64,000 bases of DNA, from the NCBI GenBank assembly GCA_963920635.1, contig OY987301.1, positions 12,306,501 through 12,370,500 of the forward strand. The letters run 5' to 3'. Source of the DNA: Pseudeuparius sepicola (lineage: Eukaryota > Arthropoda > Insecta > Coleoptera > Anthribidae). How positions within the stretch are numbered: position 1 is the first letter of the stretch; each line of letters begins with the position of its first letter. Positions 52,401 to 61,400 of the stretch are shown one piece after another. A program made the position numbers and the translations under genes. The notes beneath the pieces were generated by a model. The model had not been told where the DNA came from, ran no database searches, and saw only the letters and a program-made list of their open reading frames with translations.

Positions 52401-55400
52401 CATTTATTCGAGGATTTTGAGGTTTGCATGCTCTTTATTTGCAGCGCAATCAAGTTCAAAGAGCGAAGAAGAAACCACAGGCAACGAATCTCCAGAAAGT
52501 GGCAACAGAGATGAAGGGTACTCCACCATGTCATCTGATGTGCAAGCCGACGTTACTAGAGCCTCTGGGGATGCTACCCTACCACATAGAAGCTTAGAAG
52601 ACCTTAAAGAAGCTAGTGATGAAACTGAACTGTCCGATACACGATTACTAGTCACCGACAATAAAGATCCTGATATTTTGTACATTCCTCTTAACCTCCT
52701 CAACTTAAAACAAAGGTAAGAACCTTTAGAATAGTTTGTGTTATCTGCCTAATAGTGTACCTTCTTTTAGAAATAGTTTTCCTCCTTGCAAAGACATCCT
52801 GCCGTTCCAACACATCATGAGGAGCTTCTCGGACTCTCACCTTTGTATAAAAATTACCACGGCCCCGACGCCTTGCTACACATTTAGCTCACCAATTTCA
52901 AGTAGTCCTTCCATATTTCTTTTGGATATCACCGAGAAAACGATTAATCCTTTAAGAAGAACAAGGGGCACAAATACTCTTTGGGGCACTACAAACGAAG
53001 AGAATGACAAACATTCTCAGATATCTTGGTCCAGTATGGCTGAAGACAAACTCGAATGTACCACGTGGGATGCTGAATACATACAACACTGGTTGAGGCT
53101 TGATGAGACAAGATCTGCTCTTCAGCAACAGCACAGGGACATGTTAGAACTTGAATATGATAGAGCGGAGTTAGAAGATTGGAGTTTGAGCCTCTCTAAC
53201 GATGATTTAAGAGAGCAGTGGAAGAAATTCGAAGCTACGACCCCAGGACAAATTTCTATCTCAACACTTCCTAGTATACAAGAAAATAACGCTTTAGAAC
53301 TTGAAGAAGATTCGAATGAATGCTTATGGAACAATTCGAGTTATTTAGTAGATCAAGAAGGGCGAGAAATTGTTACACTACTAATGGATACTCCTAACGG
53401 TGAAAAGCAATGGCCTTATGCCGCTCCAACAAGCCTTCAACAGCAAATTTCCCCAGACAATAGTTGGTCCAGCGGTGGATCGGATTGTTGCCATTCGCAC
53501 GAACCCGAAACTTGTTCTAAAAGGTCATCCGCTGCTTTAAGCGGTTCCAGTGATGACACCGGCGAATTGCCAGCAATCGGCACTGACTTTACAAGAGATT
53601 TTTACAGACTGGTCAAGTTTGAAAGCACCAAAAGCTTGGCATCGACGTCTTCCAGAAGCTTGGGTGGAGCGCTAAGTGATAATGGCGATAGAGAAGCGAC
53701 ACTGCAAAATGTTTTAACTTTTATTGCCGAACAACAAAAATATGTGCACGCCAGGGAACCCACTACAAGACCTTGTTCTGTAAATGACGTAACTAAGGAG
53801 TTTAACATCGAAGGTCCTCAGCAACTGGCAGATGAAATTAAAATCAGCGACAGTGTTCAGAGTATAGCTAAAAGTGACAAAAGTAGTGATAACGAGAATT
53901 ATGTCACTTTAAAACAACTCTGCAAAGAGTTCAGCCAAATAGAAAAAGAGAAAGAGAATGAAATCAACAAAAAAGAAAACTGTTGTGACATGTTATCAGA
54001 CAAAATTGCTTATGCGGACGAGATTTGTCTAGTAACTCCCCTAGATATCGAAAGCGAAAATTGTTCCAATATAAGCGAACGTCCTGTAGATATTTGCAGC
54101 AGCATAAACGTCGAACTTGCTTCCATCGATTACCAAAGCAGCATTATAGAAAAACCTAGCGATAATGACAGACACAAAACGACTGCGGATAGTGACAATG
54201 TGAATAGTGAACTGATCAAATCGAGCGACACTACGTTGAGCGACGTATCGATAAATAATTGTACAAGTGAATCTTTGACTTCGAGCGTGAGCACGCCTGA
54301 TACTGTTGTGTCGAAAATACCGAGGAGGAAAACGTCAAAAATTCCTATCAGTCCGGCAAGGGTTGCTATTAATAACAACAACAATAAAGAGGGCAGCCCA
54401 CCTGACACCAAGATACCAAAGAGCAAGATTCCGTACAAGAGTGGCAACAACAAGACGAGAGGCAAGGTGAGTCATAAAAAAAAGTTTTTGCCCATCGCTA
54501 TTCACCTGTTTCCTATGAATTGTAATTATGTACATTATACACTAGCATAGAATAATCTGTATTCACAGTTATGATGTAGGCCAAGGCATGAGAAAAAAAT
54601 CATTTTTTTACTACTAACCTGAGAAATCACCATTATTTACTTCATTCCTCTAAAGACAAGTAATATTTCTCTCCCTAGGTAAATAATGATAATAAAAAAA
54701 TACCTAGGTAAATAATGAAAAATTTTCTATATGACATTTAAAAATTAGTGTCATTTTATCAGCTTGACAACTGAACTCCCAGGCTAAATCTAATCAAATA
54801 TGTAAAATATGGGAATATTTCAATGTTAGTAGTAAAAAAATTCTATATACACTTCGGTTGAAAAGTGAGCCATTATTTACCGAGCCTTTTTATTTCTGGG
54901 GTAGCGCCGAAGGATATAAAAATGCTCGGTAAATAATGGCTCACTTCTCAACCTAAGGGTATAATGTTTATACTATTGTGCATAGGTAAAGTGCCTTTTC
55001 TGTGTATGATACTTAAAAATCTTATTACAAAAAGTTGTTCAGGATAAAAAAAAAATATGCCCATGTACAGGGTGTTCACGAAATATTGGAGACCCCCCTT
55101 AACTTTCTCATTTTTGACCACAGGAAAAAGTGTTTTATATGAAAGTGTTAGAAAATTTTCTCAACTTTCCAATTCTGTTTTCAGAATGAAAATCGAATGT
55201 CTCGTTTTCAAGATAGAGACCTAACTTTTGTTTTTTAAATGGAACACCCTATATGTTATTGAATTTTGAGATTCTACACTTCATTCCGATTACAACGATA
55301 AATATATTTAATATGTGTTATATAAGTTTTGTGGTAGACAATTGCATTTTAAAACAGGATTACACAAAATCTAACGTGGCCGTGAAACTAGAACTAACAC

Positions 55401-58400
55401 ATTTAAGAATATTTTTGATTTGTTCCAAGAGAAAAATCATAAAAACACAACAGAAAATCAAAAAAAAATTACTACACAAACAAAATATATAACAAAGTAT
55501 AACAATAACAATATTTTTCATAAGAACTGTTCGAATTGTAATCTGTTCACTTGGAGGCATGAGCGATATCTCTTTTTCAAATTATTAATACTTGTTAATT
55601 TGTTAATATTATATCTTGATTGTTATTTAAAAAATGTATCCGTTCGACAATTTTCCTGACTGACCCTTGTAATTGTGGAAGATAATCTTTTACAAAGTTT
55701 CTCATCTGGCAAGGGGCCGAAAATCACGGTAATAAAACTGACAGTAACCAAATATCTTCATATTGACAATTGGACCGGGAGATAGTGACAGATTTTTGGA
55801 CGTGATTTTACTCAGTATGCCTTGCAAAGGGCATTATGTGGCACATATTCTCACAATAATAAGGTATGAATCAGAGTCATCCTGGGTTCTTCATGTGAAA
55901 AACTGAGTTTTCAATTATTCGAAAAATATGCATTTTGATATGATTTTATACAGGCTGCCATGTTTTTTATAATGAAGTTCAAATAGAAAATTCCTCAGAA
56001 AACCATAGGCATACCGTTAGGGTGGGTCCAAAGGGCTATTATTGCCACGTGATCTTATATTTTAATAATTAATTTTTCCATGTTTCTGAACAGGCTGCCA
56101 ATGAGAAGTATGCAAGTTCTTATTATGAAAATGCTGAAAAAAGGATGGCATACCTTTCGCGCATGTCCAAGTACACTTTACATCGAATAACTCATTTAAA
56201 TGATTAAATAACATTCAATTTAAACAGTACTTGGACATGCGCGAAAGGTATGCCATCCTTTTTTCAGCATTTTCATAATAAGAACTTGCATACTTCTCAT
56301 TGGCAGCCTGTTCAGAAACGTGGAAAAATTAATTATTAAAATACAAGATCACGTGGCAATAATAGCCCTTTGGACCCACCCTAACGGTATGCCTATGGTT
56401 TTCCGAGGAATTTTCTATTTGAACTTCATTATAAAAAACATGGCAGCCTGTATAAAATCATACCAAAACGCATATTTTTCGAATAATTGAAAACTCAGTT
56501 TTTCACATGAAGAAGAACCCAGGATGACTCTCTGATTCATACCTTATTATTGTGAGAATATGTGCCACATAATGCCCTTTGCAAGGCATACTGAGTAAAA
56601 TCACGTCCAAAAATCTGTCACTATCTCCCGGTCTAAATGTTCGAGTTGTTTTTTAATTTCCTCTCTCATTTTTTCCGCTAGCAAAAAGCCGAGTTGGTGA
56701 CCCAGCCGCCGCCGCCGCCCCCGCAGCCCGTCATAACCAGCGAGAGGCTGCCCCAGGTTTCGGCGGGCGCCCTCAGCGGCATCATCGAGGGCCCCCCACA
56801 CCGGGCGTCCAGCTTCCACGAAAGGGCGACCAGCAAGGACGTGATCGAGGAGCTCAACAGGATGATCCGGAATGGGGAAGAAGGAGACACTGCGCCGAGG
56901 CAACAAGTCGACGCGCCCGAGCCGACCGTACGGGGATTGGACAAAGCTTGTAGGCCCACCGGGTGGGTGCATGTGGAACGGGATGTGGATCTGACAGATC
57001 CTAAGGTAAGGTCGAAAGTATGGAGCGCTATAAGAAGGAGATATATCGATATAGCCCTCTTTAAAAATTTCCAGCCCTACTTTTATTGCAGTTCAAGTTT
57101 TCGATGTAGGTGGTGCGTCAGTCGTTCGCGGCGCTATTTTTGATTGACGTTTTTTGTGAAGTTCCACAAATTTGTGCCATTTTTTTTTAATTAAATTCAG
57201 TGGATTTTTGGCATATTTTGCTAACATTATAAAAAATGAGTGATGTGAAAGGAAATACAGATAGAACCTGTTTTGTTCCGGGGTGCAGAACGGGTTATTC
57301 ATCCGATAAAAAAGCCAGGAAAAAATTTGAGATCGAAACAGAAGGTAAAATATCAAATTTTGGTTTCCATTTTATTTTTCATTTCCACTTTCAGATTCAG
57401 CGTTATACTTGCATGGATTTATGAGTGTCTTCTAATAAGAATTAAAGGAAGAGCTACATAATATGAGCATTTGCGAAAACAAAAACTCCTACCACTTCCT
57501 TGTTGTGCAACTTTAAGTAAATATATTAGAAGAATGAGTGGGTGTTATGGTTTTCAGAAATCAACTTTCGAACTTCTTCGAAAAAAAGTCGTTCGGTATG
57601 AAATCAGAGGAAAAAGGAGTATTTATACATCTAGCAGATTATTTTTTTTATTTTTATTTTTCCTTATTGTAGGTACCTACACTTCTTATAGATGAGATGA
57701 AATTGAATGAAACTTTGGCATTTGATAATAAAACATTAAAAATTAATGGTTTTACTGATTTGGGTGATTATATACACCTTTATTACATCAAAAAAATGAG
57801 AAGGGAAATCATGCCTTAGTATAATGATGTTTCAACCACGCAGAGGTTCATGGGTGCAATCTTTGCCATGCATTTTAAATAAAGGTTGTGCATCTGCAAC
57901 TGTGTTGCATCATCTCATCATAGAATGCATCATTCTTTTGGAAAAAGCAGGGTTTTTTCTTGATGTAGTTACAACTGCTGGAGCTTCATGGAGAGCTGTG
58001 TGGAAAAAATTCAACATTTCAGAAGAAAATGTTTTTTGTGAACATGTATATGAACCATCCAGACTGCTATGGTTTTCTTCTGATTTTCCCCACCTAATTA
58101 AGAACTTCAGGAATTTAAAATATTTAGTCTAGGCTAATTAATTATAGTTACAAATATTTGTAAAATTTCACAAATAAATTACATTTTCACACCTTGTTTT
58201 TTATTATTAAATAAACAAAGATCTATTTTAATTCGATATTTCACAAAGGCAATAGTTCTCAAATACTCCAGGAAAATAGAGAGCGAACTTTTTTACTTTT
58301 GAGATTTTTTACAGAAAAGTGTAGGTTTTGAGGTCAGAGAAAACATATGTCACACCAAAATGATACGTTTGATGCTCATAAATATTCAGACCTCAGAAAA

Positions 58401-61400
58401 CTATACCTATAAGATTTTCCAAGAATTTTCCGCTTTCAACTTCCCATTGACGGACACGACGATTTGCGTGAATTGTGAATCAAGTTGTCGCTTACCGTTG
58501 TTTTATATAAATCACATGTGTATATTAATTCATATATATTCTAAGAATAATTGTTTATGTCCAAAAAAATTGTTTTATTTCCCAACTTGATCATATGCCC
58601 ACAAATCCAAATTATTATTTGCGATAGTTTATTCAGCTCCGTTGTGGGATTGAAACTAGCCAATATAGTCCTATGAATAAAGAACCCCTTATTCATCGAT
58701 ATAGCCAATCGATTTTTATTTATTTCATTCATTTATTTATACACATATACAAACATTTAAGTTAATTAATAATTCATTGAAAATCATTTTTATTTTAAAG
58801 AACTATTCCGTACATTTTTAGGCTCGGTTAGAACACGTGCGCCTCTAGCGGTGTTATCAAAAAGCTCAATTACAAGTCCGATTTCAGGCCCATTAGGTTG
58901 ACAATGCGATTTATCTCCTTCTTATAGCACTCCGGAGTCGAAAGTAAAGTCGTCAAATTCGTGTCCTTTATGTGCCACCAATCTTGCAGGCCAGAGCGAA
59001 CTTATTAGACGTCATGATGGCGTCAGTTTCGAGTGATTCGTCTCCAACGTCGTCCTGTGGGGGCAGCGTTGCCAGCGACTCAACCGAAGAACCGCATCCG
59101 GACTACGGTCAGCTGCACAGGATACACAAATACCACAGGCAAAAGAAAGGTATGGGTTACATTTGGATTTTGTAGTTTGTCTTTGTTTACTTTGTAAAAG
59201 TTGTTTTCTTTTGAATGATTTCTGTCCACTGACCAAAATGACTAACAATATTGTTTTTAGGATTTTGTTTAATTTGCTTTGCTTATTTGTATTAGTTTAT
59301 GTCAACAGACACAGTAGATAAGCAGGAGTCTGTTGAAGTTATTGGCTTGTGTTAGTGTTTTATTTGTTGTTTTCTATTTTCTGCATATTATTGCTTTCTT
59401 CCATTAATCCGCATGCGATGGACAAAATTTTTGGAAAATAAAAAAATCCCGAACATTTTTATTGAGGATAATCTAAAACATTTTGCATTATCTCTCTCTC
59501 TCTCTCTCTCTGTTTCCATCTCTTTCTCTATTACTTTATTTCTATACATATTTTTTGTTTATAACTTTTGTAGTATTGGCTGTTATTCTATATTTTTATT
59601 AGTATGTTTAAAATCATTTTTCTGTCTTTATTTATATTTTATTTTGTTGCATTCATATATTTCTCATCTCTGTGCGGCTTTGTTTACTGGTTTTGAAATT
59701 TTTTTATCTTCTTAAAAATACAATGGAAGGCCGAAGATTTGAACATATATGATCTGATTTATTTGATATTGAGAAACAACATATTATTTATTGATATTTC
59801 CGATCGGCGACATTTTTTTGACATATAAAACCAAAAACTTTAAATTTGAAGGGTAAAGCAAAACTAAATCCAAGAGAATTGACAGTTTGCTAATTTTCTG
59901 TGCTTAATATGTTTGAAGTTTTTGGAGATAATCGCCTGAACTTTTTTTCTTTGAAAGACCTTCAAAAACCGCTTCTTTTGACCTTCCTACTATTTTTATT
60001 TTTTGTTATACCCCCAATTTTCACCAAATCTACCAAATTTGAAGAGGGTGTCAAAGTTGAGCAAAATAGGACTTTTAAAGGCACCTGTCGAGTGTGGTCA
60101 ATGGTCAACAAACAGGAATACTCAAACAAAGTGTTTGTGTGCAAAGATTCAATACAAAAATATACAGACTATTTTTTATTTAATTTAAATTAATACTTTT
60201 TTACTGACTGGCAGGCTACTGTATTTTTAGACTTAGTTTGTTTATAGTGTCTGGGACGGTTTTGATATAAGTACCTACTCAATTTTTGACCCTAAAAAAT
60301 GCAGTACTTTGAAATGGCACAGAGAAAGACACTCTGTATAGTTTGTATTGGATTTTTGCAGACCAAAAATTTGAGTGGTTCTGTTCATGGCCTCCTATGA
60401 TTTATGGCTCCCTTCGGCGTCCTTTGTCCTTTTCCGAAGGGAGCCGTAAATCGTAGGAGGCCATGGTTCTGTTGATCATTCAACTGTTTTGAGTGGATTC
60501 CATGGCACACTTGACAGATGCCTTCAAAATTACTACATATTATTATTTTGCTCAACTTTGACACCATGCAGAATGGAATTTCCTCCATATTTTTTTGTTC
60601 AAATTTGGTTTTGGGGTATCTTGTCAGATTTTAAATAAAAAGTTGCTAAATGGTTTTCATGAAAATCGGGTTTACAAAAAACCGTAGCTGGCCCTGGATT
60701 TATATTTTGAAAATGGTAGGAAGATCAATAAAAGCGATTTTTGAAGGTCGCATTCAAACAAAATAAAAAGTTCAGGCGATTATCTCCAAAAATAAAGCTT
60801 TTTATGGATTTGTATAAGTGTAGGTAGACCCAGAATCTATCTGCTATCTTTCACTCAACGTCCAACTATAAAACAACTATTATTATGTTTTATTTTTCAT
60901 TTTTACTCACTCTTTGATTATTGGAGTGAAAACTGGTGAAATCAATCACAAAAATCAAATTTGTCACAAGTGGGTGCCAGATACAAAAAAAAACTGGGCA
61001 GTATTTGTAGGGGATTGAATTCTCTATTTTTCTTATAATGGGCTATTGTGTACCATACTTTGTTAAAATATTTCCAATACTTTCAAAGAGAAAATTAGTA
61101 AATGATTTTTTTCTAACTTCAACACCCTGTGTCTCCCTTAGGAAGCCCCAACCCTCCAACAATATAAAGTTTATACAGTATGTCCACAGCTAGTGTATAA
61201 AAGCATTGAGTAAAGGAATAATTATTCCTTTACTCAATGATAAAAGGGATTTTGTTTTGCATTTTACGACACACTTGGTAAAAAAATTGCTTGTACATAT
61301 TTAAAATAAGGTTGCCATGAAGAAACTTAACATTTTATGTACGGAGTCTCTAGAAAAATAATCTGAATTATTTGTCGCAAAATTGGCCCACTTTACTATT

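Noticed and set aside
54130..54465. Leu/Val-rich minus-strand frame (membrane-like)
   Set aside because: Mirror of the Ser/Asp/Asn-rich exon 6; the hydrophobic composition is produced by reading its codons backwards.
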